Shown here piece after piece: positions 25,797 through 33,472 of a stretch of DNA of 64,000 nt. The stretch covers positions 124,001 to 188,000 of the forward strand of contig NZ_ACZN01000014.1 of the NCBI RefSeq assembly GCF_000176135.1. Direction: 5' to 3'. Under the pieces are notes generated by a model. That model did not search any database, was not told where the DNA came from, and was given only the letters and a program-made list of their open reading frames with translations. Each line of letters starts with the position of its first letter. Positions within the stretch are counted from its first letter, which is position 1. A program made the position numbers and the translations under genes. The DNA is from Vibrio coralliilyticus ATCC BAA-450 (GTDB lineage: Bacteria > Pseudomonadota > Gammaproteobacteria > Enterobacterales > Vibrionaceae).

Positions 25797-27125
25797 CTAC
25801 TCATTGCTCCCCTTTAGGTGCTCAGGTAAGTATTCGGTGTAGTACAGAGGCATCACAATATGTTTGGTCTCAGTAGCTGGCGAGCCTTGAGTCCCCGTAA
25901 GCTTAATCGTTTTGTGAGGGCGGCACTTCTCGATATACGATTGCAATGATTTGGCTCGTGTGCGTTTGCCACTTTTCACTTCAACGGGAATGACGCGGCC
26001 GAGATCATCAGTAACGATGAACTCGATTTCTGCGCGGGCATCCCCCCAAGAAAAGCTAGGCTCAATGCCGAGTGCTGCGATTTCTTGTTGAACATAATTT
26101 TCCGCGACATAGCCTTTATACTCATAACCTTGTTGCTTGATTTCACGATAACCAGTGCCCAGCATATGGTTAAGTAGCCCGACATCAAACAGGAAGAGTT
26201 TGACCGTGTTTTCCTTCTGATAGGCCGCCATTGGAGTTCTTGGTTGCCCTTCTATTGGGTGATTTTTTAAAGCGAGTCTGCATTTATGAAGCCAGGCGAT
26301 GGCGCTTTCATATTCAGCATAACGCGATTTGCGTTCATGGACCCCTTTGAATTTAAAACGCTTCACGGAGTCGTCATAGACTGATGAAAGTTGGGCTGGA
26401 ATGCTTCGAAAAACGGACTCAATTAACTGTGCATCGACTTTTCCAGAGTATTTTCCAAAGTCACGCATGTAACCTTCGATTAAGTTTTTATGTACCTCCG
26501 AGACCGCTTCAAGACGCTCAATGACGCTAAGTTCAGAATGTTCGAACCAGGAGCGAACGGCTTCAGGCATACCGCCCACGAAGTAGTAATCGGTAAGAAG
26601 ATCGAACAGTTTGGTGTGTGCGGCTGGTGAGTTCAGTTGTCTTTCAAAAGCGTTCTGCAGTGCATTTTCACCTGATGCCCAGACAAATTCTTTAAAGGTC
26701 AAAGGCCTTAAGTTGTGCTGTTCGACCTTGCCCACAGGAAAAGACGTGAGTAAGCCGATGTTGGAGCCACTCGCTGCAACATAAGCTTCAGGGGCTTTTT
26801 CGGCAAAGTACTTAAGCGCCGTCACTGCTCTTGGACACTCTCCGATCTCATCAAGGATGAGCAGATCGGTGGAAGGATTGAAGACGTTTCCTGTAAGCAG
26901 TTCAATATTGGTGATAATGTCATTCGGAGATAGCGATCCAGAGAAAGCGTCCATGAACTCTGGGCTTTCCAAGAAGTCAATTCTTAGCACGTTTTCAAAC
27001 GTTTTTCCGAGCAGTTCTTGCAATAAGAACGTTTTCCCTGTTTGTCTAGCGCCATCAATCAATAAAGGCTTTCTAATCTTCTTGCTCTTCCAAGCGAGCA
27101 GGTGATCAAGCAGCGTACGTTTCAT
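25797..27125 (-). CDS. AAA ATPase, DUF4143 family
   Basis: A 442-residue ATPase of the AAA_14 plus DUF4143 type. Walker A is GARQTGKT (25-32), Walker B DLLILDEIGEC (about 93-103), and ASGSNIGLL is the sensor-1 region. The DUF4143 C-terminus carries a restriction-fold-like block WGDARAEIEFIV...VIPVEVKSGKR near 370-395. These proteins are common, often present in several divergent copies and of unproven role. A relative with different domains (DUF234) is at 11422. The promoter region contains three ATGCGCAT-like palindromes, one of them a perfect 20-mer, so tight regulation is likely. Confidence 0.9.
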   Translation of the reverse strand: MKRTLLDHLLAWKSKKIRKPLLIDGARQTGKTFLLQELLGKTFENVLRIDFLESPEFMDAFSGSLSPNDIITNIELLTGNVFNPSTDLLILDEIGECPRAVTALKYFAEKAPEAYVAASGSNIGLLTSFPVGKVEQHNLRPLTFKEFVWASGENALQNAFERQLNSPAAHTKLFDLLTDYYFVGGMPEAVRSWFEHSELSVIERLEAVSEVHKNLIEGYMRDFGKYSGKVDAQLIESVFRSIPAQLSSVYDDSVKRFKFKGVHERKSRYAEYESAIAWLHKCRLALKNHPIEGQPRTPMAAYQKENTVKLFLFDVGLLNHMLGTGYREIKQQGYEYKGYVAENYVQQEIAALGIEPSFSWGDARAEIEFIVTDDLGRVIPVEVKSGKRTRAKSLQSYIEKCRPHKTIKLTGTQGSPATETKHIVMPLYYTEYLPEHLKGSNE

Positions 27126-27571
27126 CCAATCACTCTTTTGGCAATGTATCGTCAGTGTTGCATTACACTATAATGCGCAATAAAAAACAACTTATTACAT
27201 TTTTACGCGCATTAAAGTGTGATTTTGTTTCTTTTTATGCGCATAAAAAGGAAAGTGACTCACTAAAAAGGTGCGATTCATCAGGTGAAAGGCTCATCAC
27301 CATCAATGTGAAAGTATCGTGTTCAAGCTAAAACGGTCTCTGATCTACTCTACAGATTTGGACGCAGCATTCACAATCTCAAGGGATGTGATATGACTAA
27401 CAATTGGTTCTCGTCAACTCATGACAGTGCTCTTAAAGTGGAATTTCGACAACCGTACATTTGAACCAATGTGATGAACTCCAAACTGTAGAGGCACCCC
27501 TGATGCCGATTCAGCGCGGGGAGCGATGTTTCTGCCGAGTACGTGAAACCAAAGGCTAAGGGCCGTCATAC
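27126..27571. other. intergenic region with palindrome cluster, otherwise empty
   Basis: The first 130 bases carry the ATGCGCAT repeats. The remainder up to the CYTH gene has no convincing ORF, terminator or array. Confidence 0.45.
27165..27250. promoter_or_regulatory. cluster of TGCGCA palindromes upstream of DUF4143 ATPase
   Basis: CTTTTTATGCGCATAAAAAG at 27231-27250 is a perfect 20-bp palindrome. Looser copies TATAATGCGCAATAAA (about 27169) and TTTTACGCGCATTAAA (about 27200) precede it, nearer to the gene. Three related sites within 85 bases upstream of one gene suggest cooperative repressor binding. Confidence 0.6.
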
Positions 27572-28120
27572 TTATTGATTTTCCGCGTACATCTGTTTGT
27601 AGGATTTTGTCTGCAAGGCTGACTCTGTCAGTCCAAACTGGCAGGCGAGCGCTTCAAGCTGTGACTTATAAGTCACTAACATCGATTCCTCGTCTGTCAT
27701 GATGGCAAACTCGGCAAAATCCCCAATGCCGTCTAACGTGTCGACCGTGATGTGAAACTGACCGACGAAATAAATGCTGCGAGTTTTGGTCGCCTTTAAG
27801 ACTATTTCGTACCCTATGGTTTCAAGCATACTTCTTGCCTTGGTGGCATCGGTGATATTGGTGGCCTCGCATCGGTCTGCTTCTGGGCCTTTCACGATCC
27901 AAAGTTGGATGCCCGAGGGCTGCATGGTCCGAATACAGACACTTTTGTTCTGCTGGGACAAGGCTTGGTCTGGGGTATCAAAATACCAATCGGATTCCAG
28001 ATTGTCCTCTACCATAACCTCATGGGGTATGTTTTCCAGGATGCCCAGGAAAGCTGCCTTCGACGCTAGGCGATACTTAAGCTCGACCTCGTATTGACCT
28101 TGAAAATGCTCATTGTTCAT
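27572..28120 (-). CDS. CYTH-domain protein (class IV adenylate cyclase-like)
   Basis: A protein of about 182 residues. The CYTH signature ExExK lies at 11-15 in EVELKYRL, followed by DWYFDTPDQAL, a basic strand with RTMQPSG, WIVKGPEAD, ATKTRSIYFV, and HITVDTLDGIGDFAEFAI. The tunnel-fold acidic and basic residues that bind triphosphates are present. Substrate options are ATP (CyaB-type cyclase), inorganic triphosphate or another triphosphate; sequence alone does not decide. GGGGACC precedes the chosen ATG. An upstream ATG at 28180 falls in the attC-like end. First gene of the cassette-like run in reading order from the right. Confidence 0.82.
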   Translation of the reverse strand: MNNEHFQGQYEVELKYRLASKAAFLGILENIPHEVMVEDNLESDWYFDTPDQALSQQNKSVCIRTMQPSGIQLWIVKGPEADRCEATNITDATKARSMLETIGYEIVLKATKTRSIYFVGQFHITVDTLDGIGDFAEFAIMTDEESMLVTYKSQLEALACQFGLTESALQTKSYKQMYAENQ

Positions 28121-28183
28121 GTGGTGGTCCCCAAGCAAAATGAGAATGTTACCACAGGAGAGAAACAGGCGTTCAGGCAAAAC

Positions 28184-28200
28184 AACGCATTAAGGTGTGG
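28184..28200 (-). repeat. attC-like 3-prime end
   Basis: The minus strand reads CCACACCTTAATGCGTTG, with the CTTAAtGCGTT core typical of Vibrio-type attC ends, about 65 bases before the CYTH start. Only this half is recognisable. Confidence 0.45.
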
Positions 28201-28313
28201 GTTAGGTTATCACGTCACCTCCATCTCTGCGTTGTAACGACGACACCCAAGGTGGAATGCAGAGTGCCCGTCGTTGGGTATCGACCTGACACGCCTCGTG
28301 CCGGGAATAGGGG

Positions 28314-28598
28314 TTAACGGTTGTACTTCACCTTGTTTAGTACTTCCTTGAGTTCATGAGTTTGCTCAAGATCCACCTCATAGATATTGGCCAACGCGCA
28401 AACATAATACAGGACATCATATAACTCTTCGGCAATGGAGCCCTTAAGATCCTCTAAACTGGGTTGACCCCGTTTTCCATGGCGAATCGATTCTGACAAT
28501 TCCCCCATTTCTTCGACTAATTTGAGGAAGTAATGGTCTGGTAATTCCGGAGCATGGTCGAACATTTTGATATGACTTTGTAACTCAGATAACTTCAT
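28314..28598 (-). CDS. MazG-like nucleotide pyrophosphohydrolase
   Basis: A 94-residue all-alpha NTP pyrophosphatase. The metal-binding EExxE...ExxD pattern is visible as KLVEEMGELSESIRHGKRG (about 26-44) and IAEELYDVLYYVCAL (about 54-68). Such enzymes hydrolyse non-canonical or excess NTPs to NMP and pyrophosphate. Short single-domain MazG genes are frequent integron cassettes, which fits its position between attC-like ends. ATG start. Confidence 0.85.
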   Translation of the reverse strand: MKLSELQSHIKMFDHAPELPDHYFLKLVEEMGELSESIRHGKRGQPSLEDLKGSIAEELYDVLYYVCALANIYEVDLEQTHELKEVLNKVKYNR

Positions 28599-28628
28599 AA
28601 TTTCCTATTTACGTTTTCCATTAGCTGC

Positions 28629-28648
28629 GTCTAACGCCACGTTAAGAT
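28629..28648 (-). repeat. attC-like 3-prime end with GTTAGAC core
   Basis: On the minus strand CTTAACGTGGCGTTAGAC ends in GTTAGAC, which satisfies the GTTRRRY integron core consensus. It lies about 30 bases upstream of the MazG start, the right place for a cassette boundary. Confidence 0.55.
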
Positions 28649-28720
28649 GCAAGAGAGGTGACGTCAATTCTAACAATGAATTGCAACAGACCAAACGTGT
28701 TACCGCTTGGCATGTACATT

Positions 28721-29173
28721 TCAGCGAAGGCGGACCTTGCCAATTTCATTGATACGGCTGTACCGGTATTTGGGATAATACACCCAGAAGATATGCCTAT
28801 TGTCGGAATCTTCGGCAACGAGTAACTCGATTTCACCATGCTTACCCGCGATCCTGACTTTGCGCTTAGACAAGGGCCGTGTTCTATTGGTGGTGACATA
28901 CCTTTTGTGGGTGAGCGCATCCAGTAATTGAGTGTCGTCAATATCGGCATCGGACTCAATAACAAAACTGGATGGATGAAGCTCTTCGGCCAGTATCGTT
29001 CTGATTTGGTCCGTCTGGGAGAAAAACAGTATCCCGCTTAAAAATGCCACCCCAGTCAGTCCGAATAAGGCGGGATTGCTTTTACCCCAGCACCCGATCC
29101 CCAGCGCCGATAGCACGCTAAGAACAAAAACCGCTGCGGTCACCAAAAACCAAATATCTACGTAGTTATCCAT
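28721..29173 (-). CDS. hypothetical membrane protein
   Basis: A protein of about 150 residues starting MDNYVDIWFLVTAAVF. Two N-terminal hydrophobic helices (about 7-28 and 38-55) anchor it, with the rest (about 60-150) a soluble, strand-rich domain containing TQLLDALTHKRYVTTNRTRP and FWVYYPKYRYSRINEIGKVR. No family is recognised. AAAGAGAACAG precedes this ATG; two earlier in-frame ATGs are possible. An attC-like end lies just upstream, so it is probably a cassette gene. Confidence 0.65.
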   Translation of the reverse strand: MDNYVDIWFLVTAAVFVLSVLSALGIGCWGKSNPALFGLTGVAFLSGILFFSQTDQIRTILAEELHPSSFVIESDADIDDTQLLDALTHKRYVTTNRTRPLSKRKVRIAGKHGEIELLVAEDSDNRHIFWVYYPKYRYSRINEIGKVRLR

Positions 29174-29193
29174 CTGTTCTCTTTGCATCACGT

Positions 29194-29206
29194 CAAATTA
29201 AGGTGT
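29194..29206 (-). repeat. attC-like 3-prime end
   Basis: The minus strand reads GCACACCTTAATTTGACG, again with CCTTAAT, 25 bases before the membrane-protein start. Core GTT is not preserved. GTTGGGC and GCCCAAC occur nearby at 29239 and 29271. Confidence 0.4.
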
Positions 29207-29317
29207 GCCTATGGCTGACGCTGTATCTAAACCGTTGGGCTACCCACACGAGGCAGGCTAAGCAAAGGGCGCCCAACGCTGTGGAGCACACGGCCATGTC
29301 TTGTGGGGTGCTGGGTA

Positions 29318-29569
29318 TTATCGCGGCTTATACTGGGTAGGACAATAACCTCTCATGACGTCTGAACGTCGCAATTTCTTGTGCTTGGTTTTACGACCCG
29401 ACACACGCGCACGCCACAATTTAAAACTGCTCGGCTTGAGCCGTCCACGCATTAACAGAATCACTTTGGATTCATTCAAACCAAATTGCGATTCGATGGC
29501 CTCAAAGGGCGTGCGATCTTCCCAGGCCATTTCTATGATTCTGGACTCTATCTCCGGGCTCAGTTCCAT
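29318..29569 (-). CDS. TIGR03643 family protein
   Basis: A protein of about 83 residues starting MELSPEIESRIIEMAWEDRT. The diagnostic run of this family is present: IIEMAWEDRTPFEAIESQFG, ESKVILLMRGRLKPSSFKLW, then RARVSGRKTKHKKL. It looks like a small helix-turn-helix protein. The family is known only by its genomic association (often near cryptochrome or DUF2256 genes) and has no proven function. The frame extends 32 codons upstream; the shorter start matches the family length. Confidence 0.8.
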   Translation of the reverse strand: MELSPEIESRIIEMAWEDRTPFEAIESQFGLNESKVILLMRGRLKPSSFKLWRARVSGRKTKHKKLRRSDVMRGYCPTQYKPR

Positions 29570-29720
29570 GTCAAATCCCATCTCGCTGAAAAGCATTCTT
29601 CTACGAGGGAATCGGCGGATCGGTTCAAAGACCACGTATCCCTGGTGCCCGTTAAGCGTAACCATGAATGGAAAAGGCTAAGTGTAGGGCGTCAGTTTTG
29701 CCTGTTCGCCTAGTAAGATT

Positions 29721-29736
29721 GTCCACACCTGTGGAC
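29721..29736. promoter_or_regulatory. operator palindrome 1 (GTCCACA-N2-TGTGGAC)
   Basis: Arms of 7 bp are perfect. Its centre is exactly 31 bases from the centre of a second, closely related palindrome, so the two face the same side of the helix. Confidence 0.6.
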
Positions 29737-29751
29737 GCATGGGGAGAGTTT

Positions 29752-29767
29752 GTCTACAATTGTAGAC
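29752..29767. promoter_or_regulatory. operator palindrome 2 (GTCTACAATTGTAGAC)
   Basis: A perfect 16-bp palindrome containing TACA-N2-TGTA, the core recognised by BlaI/MecI/CopY-type winged-helix repressors. It abuts the TTG proposed as a start for the next ORF, so it must overlap promoter or leader. Confidence 0.65.
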
Positions 29768-29771
29768 GGAG

Positions 29772-30065
29772 TTGCTAATTGGCAGCTCGTTTTTGAGTTC
29801 AATTTTCAATACAAACTATGGGAGACAATGGATCGCGAAGTACCACCCTAATAAAGACATTAATGATGTCATTGTTGATGCTGTCAAAAATGGTTGGGAT
29901 TGGGTACCAAAAGGAACGCGTCATTGTAAAGGCGTGTTGCGTTGCACTAAAACGGCAGCCAACCACCGGAATTGTTTATGCGAAGTTCGCATTGATTCGA
30001 CACCGAAAAACCCAACAGGAAAAGCTAAACAGTACGCTCGTGCTATTGTGAAGCTAAGCTGCTAA
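29772..30065 (+). CDS. hypothetical Cys-rich small protein of a TA-like module
   Basis: The frame encodes up to 97 residues, has no internal Met, and opens at TTG. Core sequence: RQWIAKYHPNKDINDVIVDA, VKNGWDWVPKGTRHCKGVLR, CTKTAANHRNCLCEVRIDST. The NGW...KG.RH block recalls the HicA toxin fold (NGW...GSHH), but the match is short and the start is unresolved, since GGGAG at 29820 would suit a start near 29830. It is followed after 77 bases by a DNA-binding protein and then a terminator, and preceded by tandem operators. Unrecognised otherwise; a toxin role is inference. Confidence 0.5.
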   Translation: MLIGSSFLSSIFNTNYGRQWIAKYHPNKDINDVIVDAVKNGWDWVPKGTRHCKGVLRCTKTAANHRNCLCEVRIDSTPKNPTGKAKQYARAIVKLSC

Positions 30066-30142
30066 GAGTAGATACCGAAAGCCGCATAAATTTGCGGCTA
30101 CCTTTTCAGCTTATCCCGTTGCAAACTAGCAGGAGTAACAAT

Positions 30143-30685
30143 ATGAAATATTACGAGTTTACCCTCATAGCAAAGGGTATAGAAGAATACCAAGATCCCA
30201 TTGTAGAGATTGGAGACGACTTGATTGATGCCGGTGTTGATGATTGTATCGTTGTCATGAGGAACAATGCAGTGCTTTTAGATTTTGATAGAGAGTCCAT
30301 CAGTTATATGGAAGCTACTCTTTCAGCCATAAAGCAAATCGAAAAAATCACAAAATTGGTGGTTATTAGTATAGATGCAGGCCAGTATATAGGGCTATCA
30401 GATGCTGCAGAATTGTCTGATATGACTCGTTCTGCTCTATCAAAATACAGTACGGGTCGAAGAGGAGATGGTACTTTCCCCTGTCCTTATTTAAGAGTAT
30501 CGGGCAAGACTCCGCTATATGATTGGGCTGAAGTCTCAGAGTGGTTAAGTTCTAAAAGGATTATTGAAAACGAATTAGCGCAGAATGCAAGAATTACATC
30601 TAAAATAAACACATCGCTAAAAATAAGAAACCGTAATGAACTGGAAGAGATAAAATCCATTACAAATCAATTATTGGCTAGTTAG
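30143..30685 (+). CDS. two-domain DNA-binding protein, probable antitoxin/regulator
   Basis: A 180-residue protein with AGGAG seven bases before ATG. Residues 1-90 form an alpha/beta domain (MKYYEFTLIAKGIEEYQDPI, DDLIDAGVDDCIVVM, SAIKQIEKIT). Residues 95-150 look like a MerR/AlpA-style helix-turn-helix with a wing: YIGLSDAAELSDMTRSALSK, YLRVSGKTPLYDWAEVSEWL. The tail is helical and charged. The order small toxin-like gene, then larger DNA-binding gene, under palindromic operators, is that of a HicAB-type module. No exact family recognised. Confidence 0.6.
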   Translation: MKYYEFTLIAKGIEEYQDPIVEIGDDLIDAGVDDCIVVMRNNAVLLDFDRESISYMEATLSAIKQIEKITKLVVISIDAGQYIGLSDAAELSDMTRSALSKYSTGRRGDGTFPCPYLRVSGKTPLYDWAEVSEWLSSKRIIENELAQNARITSKINTSLKIRNRNELEEIKSITNQLLAS

Positions 30686-30731
30686 CCGATTTACTTATAA
30701 TAACAACCATAGGTTATTAAATTTGAACTCG

Positions 30732-30758
30732 CCGCCATGTCAATGGCGGTTTTTTTTT
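30732..30758 (+). terminator. Rho-independent terminator
   Basis: CCGCCAT/ATGGCGG, a perfect 7-bp stem with GTCA loop, followed by nine T. It closes the plus-strand two-gene module on the side facing the minus-strand cassettes. Confidence 0.9.
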
Positions 30759-30876
30759 GCTTCACACGGTGTAAAGGTGTGTGCAACCCACCCATCATGC
30801 CTGAACTTGGGCGTCGCAGACACGAAACCCAAACTGGCACTGGCCTTACTCAATTGAAGGCTTGATTGGTAGTGTT

Positions 30877-31221
30877 CTACAGCATGGTACGATTACAATA
30901 CGTCGCTTGTTCAAAGTCACTGATGTTCATCGCGATGTTGGGAACCTTCGGAAACAAGGTGACCAGTGTGGACACGACTTGCTGAGAGAGCCTCGCCTTC
31001 TCCTCCGTCGTTCTCCCTTGCATGATAGACGCAAACACATGAATAAACGCTTCTCGCTTATTACCCACTGAGTATTGTTGGAAAGGGTTGATTCTGATCT
31101 TGATGTCATTGGCATCAAACAACCCAGTCGCGTGCGTCACCAAAAACATCTGTTCGAGAATATACGCTTCATCGTGAACAGCTAAAATACTGTCTGAACA
31201 ATCGAGAACAAAATGGGGCAT
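30877..31221 (-). CDS. 5-carboxymethyl-2-hydroxymuconate isomerase-like protein
   Basis: A 114-residue tautomerase-superfamily protein starting MPHFVLDCSDSIL. Pro at position 2 is the catalytic base after Met removal. VTHATGLFDANDIKIRINPF (about 30-49), FIHVFASIMQGRT (about 59-71) and QVVSTLVTLFPKVPNIAMNI (about 82-101) follow the CHMI (HpaF) pattern of the homoprotocatechuate pathway. No other gene of that pathway is present, so this stand-alone copy may isomerise another substrate. The ATG at 31221 is preferred over 31224 because of the Pro-2 rule. GGAGGAG precedes it. Probable cassette gene. Confidence 0.82.
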   Translation of the reverse strand: MPHFVLDCSDSILAVHDEAYILEQMFLVTHATGLFDANDIKIRINPFQQYSVGNKREAFIHVFASIMQGRTTEEKARLSQQVVSTLVTLFPKVPNIAMNISDFEQATYCNRTML

Positions 31222-31314
31222 CACTCCTCCTTACTAGGGTGGTATGGCTCATCTTCTCTGAGCCGCGTTAGGCAAGCCGCCGCCGGCCACCTTGATATGC
31301 TCAACGCCTGATCA

Positions 31315-31677
31315 TCATGCCACGTGTTGTGGGTCTGTGTCGCCCAGTTCTGCAATGATGTCGTCGGGGGTGACGATCTTGTCCAACAAATGCGTAATAT
31401 CAGGGTCTGAAATCGGCTCTAGCGCGTAGACTGGCTTTCCCAGCCCAAGTGCATAGCCTATGTCCATAGCAACACTTTTGCCAAGGTAACCGTTGAAATT
31501 TAGAATGTAGGTGACGTCAGCTTCACGGATGCGCTGCAAGCAACCGTCGATACCATTGTGTGGCGAAGGCTCTGACATCGTTGTTTGAATACCTGCGTCG
31601 AGTAGCGTGTCGCGTACCGCCTGCATTTGTTCCAGGCTCTTGAAGCTCCCGGCCACATAAACGGATTTTCTCATCAT
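31315..31677 (-). CDS. nucleoside 2-deoxyribosyltransferase-like protein
   Basis: A 120-residue flavodoxin-like protein: KSVYVAGSFKSLEQMQAVRD at the N-terminus, ADVTYILNFNGYLGKSVAMD in the middle, then IGYALGLGKPVYALEPI. The VAGSF start and the GKS...DIGYALGLGKPV segment are those of the nucleoside 2-deoxyribosyltransferase/TIR-like fold, whose members cleave or transfer N-glycosidic bonds. The catalytic Glu is not obvious in the usual SxGtxxE context, so activity is uncertain. Probably a cassette gene. Confidence 0.75.
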   Translation of the reverse strand: MMRKSVYVAGSFKSLEQMQAVRDTLLDAGIQTTMSEPSPHNGIDGCLQRIREADVTYILNFNGYLGKSVAMDIGYALGLGKPVYALEPISDPDITHLLDKIVTPDDIIAELGDTDPQHVA

Positions 31678-31823
31678 ATTCCTCTCAATGTATCGAGTGT
31701 GATTGCAAATACTGACACCCGGTTAACGGGTAAGTACGGGCATGTCGACGCCGCCGAAGCCCAGTTCAATGGTCAACCTTCGGACAACAAAAAAAGCCAC
31801 CCGCTTGCATCGTTTGTTGTCGA

Positions 31824-32381
31824 TCAACGCCAAGAGAGCACCTGTATTGTCTGCCACCTAGCCTTATAGCCAGCGGTCATTTTGTCGTAGTTCGCTTCGG
31901 TCATAGCTTGCTTGTTCGGCTTAATCAACATAGCAAAGGCGTCTTCCAATCCGTAGGGCGAAAAGAAGCGAGGGTGGCCTGACTTATCAAGAGTAAAGCC
32001 AATCGCGAAAGCGGATAGCCAAGATTCGATACCTTGCTCGACACACTCATATGGCTCGATGGCGCAACCAAACTTCTTCGCATAACGCTCATGTATGATG
32101 GCTTGGTTTTTGACATCAATGTCGATGTTATGCGTTAACCGCGAACGAATACGACGTTTAAACGCCGCTTCAGAGGTGAGCGCAGAGCGATCAAAGTAGA
32201 CAACATCAACGTCTTTCACTTGAGCGAGAAGCGGCTCATTGATGAGGCTATTCCAGATGACTTGAGTAATGGCACCGCCCGCGATATAGAAATGTGGTAA
32301 CCCGACGTCACGACACGCTTCGGCGGTTTCCATTAACTCAGGAACTTGCTGGATCAGATGCCGGAGCTTTTGTTTAAGCAT
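31824..32381 (-). CDS. nucleotidyltransferase family protein (NTP_transf_6 type)
   Basis: A 185-residue protein. YIAGGAITQVIWNSL (about 32-46) is the GG strand-helix of polymerase-beta-like nucleotidyltransferases. KDVDVVYFDRSAL (about 56-68) gives the D-x-D metal pair, and HNIDIDVKNQAIIHERY supplies the third acidic residue. ESWLSAFAIGFT and YGLEDAFAML complete the family pattern. It likely transfers NMP to an unknown acceptor. It overlaps the preceding GNAT gene by 8 bases, so the two probably form a single two-gene cassette. Confidence 0.82.
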   Translation of the reverse strand: MLKQKLRHLIQQVPELMETAEACRDVGLPHFYIAGGAITQVIWNSLINEPLLAQVKDVDVVYFDRSALTSEAAFKRRIRSRLTHNIDIDVKNQAIIHERYAKKFGCAIEPYECVEQGIESWLSAFAIGFTLDKSGHPRFFSPYGLEDAFAMLIKPNKQAMTEANYDKMTAGYKARWQTIQVLSWR

Positions 32382-32901
32382 CTTGACTTACTAAACATTG
32401 TGGAGCGGTGTTCAACACCTTGATTTGGTATCGAGCGACGTCAAAACCATACATTTCTTGTCTATCGACAAACTCAAAACCAAATTGCTCATAAAAATGG
32501 CGCAGACGCACTCGGCCACCATGACAATCACACCGTAACCATTCGCAGTTCCATTGCTCCGCGAGTGACAAGATTTCAGATAACGCCAACGAGCCCAACC
32601 CTTGGGCGCTAGAAGCATCGATAAGCGCGAGTTTGTGAAAAAATAAACTGTTTGAATCGATGGGCAGCTCTTTCCAGAAGTCATCGGCGCCAAGGGAGAG
32701 AAATACACACCCCACATACTCGCCCCCATGTTTGAGAAAGTACAAGCTGTCTAACGAGTATGCGGCTTTTAAGGCGGTGATCTGCACTTGTTCGTGCGTC
32801 CACAGGGGGACTTGACGGGCATTACAGCGCTCGACAACTTCGAGTAACATATTCGAAGCTAATTCCCAATGTGCCTCATCTGAAGCTTTGCATAATTCCA
32901 T
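32374..32901 (-). CDS. GNAT family N-acetyltransferase
   Basis: A 175-residue GNAT. The acetyl-CoA pyrophosphate loop region is LALIDASSAQGLGSLALSEI (about 90-109), preceded by EYVGCVFLSLG and followed by LRCDCHGGRVRLRHFYEQFG and FEFVDRQEMYGF, the usual last strand and helix. The Q/RxxGxG/A loop is fairly conserved. Acceptor unknown. It overlaps the nucleotidyltransferase gene downstream, while an attC-like site lies upstream. Confidence 0.82.
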   Translation of the reverse strand: MELCKASDEAHWELASNMLLEVVERCNARQVPLWTHEQVQITALKAAYSLDSLYFLKHGGEYVGCVFLSLGADDFWKELPIDSNSLFFHKLALIDASSAQGLGSLALSEILSLAEQWNCEWLRCDCHGGRVRLRHFYEQFGFEFVDRQEMYGFDVARYQIKVLNTAPQCLVSQDA

Positions 32902-32920
32902 TTATTCTCCATTCAGAAGG

Positions 32921-32995
32921 CGAACGACCGATTAAGGGGTGAGCAAGGGCAAGCCTTTCACCATAAACACCATACACCGAGGATCGGCGTTAAGC
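32921..32995 (-). repeat. attC-like recombination site
   Basis: The most complete site. On the minus strand it starts GCTTAAC (RYYYAAC consensus, overlapping the thioesterase stop codon), then GCCGATCC. After about 45 bases it ends CCTTAATCGGTCGTTCGCC, whose ATCGG pairs with CCGAT. The terminal GTT is followed by CGCC rather than RRRY, so the core is degenerate. Confidence 0.55.
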
Positions 32996-33472
32996 GCCGT
33001 GTGCGGTGAACTCTTTATTAAACGCCACATAGGTACCTTGGAAAGTGGCCACGACCTCATCTCCACAAAGAATATCACTGCTGACGCTAATGCGTCCGCG
33101 GCCACGTCGAGCAAAAGCACGATGAAACGTCGACCAGTCCGTGCTGTCTTTATAAAAGCTGGTGGCCGTAAATGGGCCATGTGCTGGCTTCAAATAGGTC
33201 ATGGCACTTTCCTGAATAACGATTTCATTGTGAACACCATTTAAGCGCATGTAAACCAATGACCAACCGGCTAAGATGGCGATGACAGAAAGGCTTCCGC
33301 CAAAGGCCGTATTCTTATGGTTGATATTAGGCTCAAGAGGCGCCGACAGTTCTATCTTTTGTTGGCTGCAACTCGTAACCCCCATCTTTAATGCCTTGGA
33401 AGCGGGGATTTGTGCATGCAAATAGGATTCGAGTTCGTGTTCTTTCAAGTTGTGATCTCCAGTGACATTCAC
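32990..33472 (-). CDS. thioesterase-like hotdog protein (YiiD C-terminal type)
   Basis: A 160-residue protein with the bacterial YiiD_C/putative thioesterase pattern. INHKNTAFGGSLSVIAILAG (about 50-69) is the hotdog helix preceded by the N-H-x-x-T-x-F-G-G signature, then HNEIVIQESAMTYLKPAHG and FTATSFYKDSTDW. Later strands, GRGRISVSSDILCGDEVVAT, complete the fold. It probably hydrolyses an acyl-CoA or acyl carrier thioester. Its stop codon lies inside an attC-like site and another such end sits 12 bases before its start, making it a good cassette example. Confidence 0.82.
   Translation of the reverse strand: MNVTGDHNLKEHELESYLHAQIPASKALKMGVTSCSQQKIELSAPLEPNINHKNTAFGGSLSVIAILAGWSLVYMRLNGVHNEIVIQESAMTYLKPAHGPFTATSFYKDSTDWSTFHRAFARRGRGRISVSSDILCGDEVVATFQGTYVAFNKEFTAHGA

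Noticed and set aside
29238..29277. A complete attC site from GTTGGGC and GCCCAAC
   Set aside because: The two cores are in inverted order relative to an attC (GTTRRRY before RYYYAAC on either strand) and only about 30 bases apart, so they do not make a functional site by themselves.
31268..31304. attC from GTTAGGC and GCTCAAC downstream of the deoxyribosyltransferase-like gene
   Set aside because: Same wrong order of cores as at 29.2 kb. Kept only as a hint of cassette boundaries.
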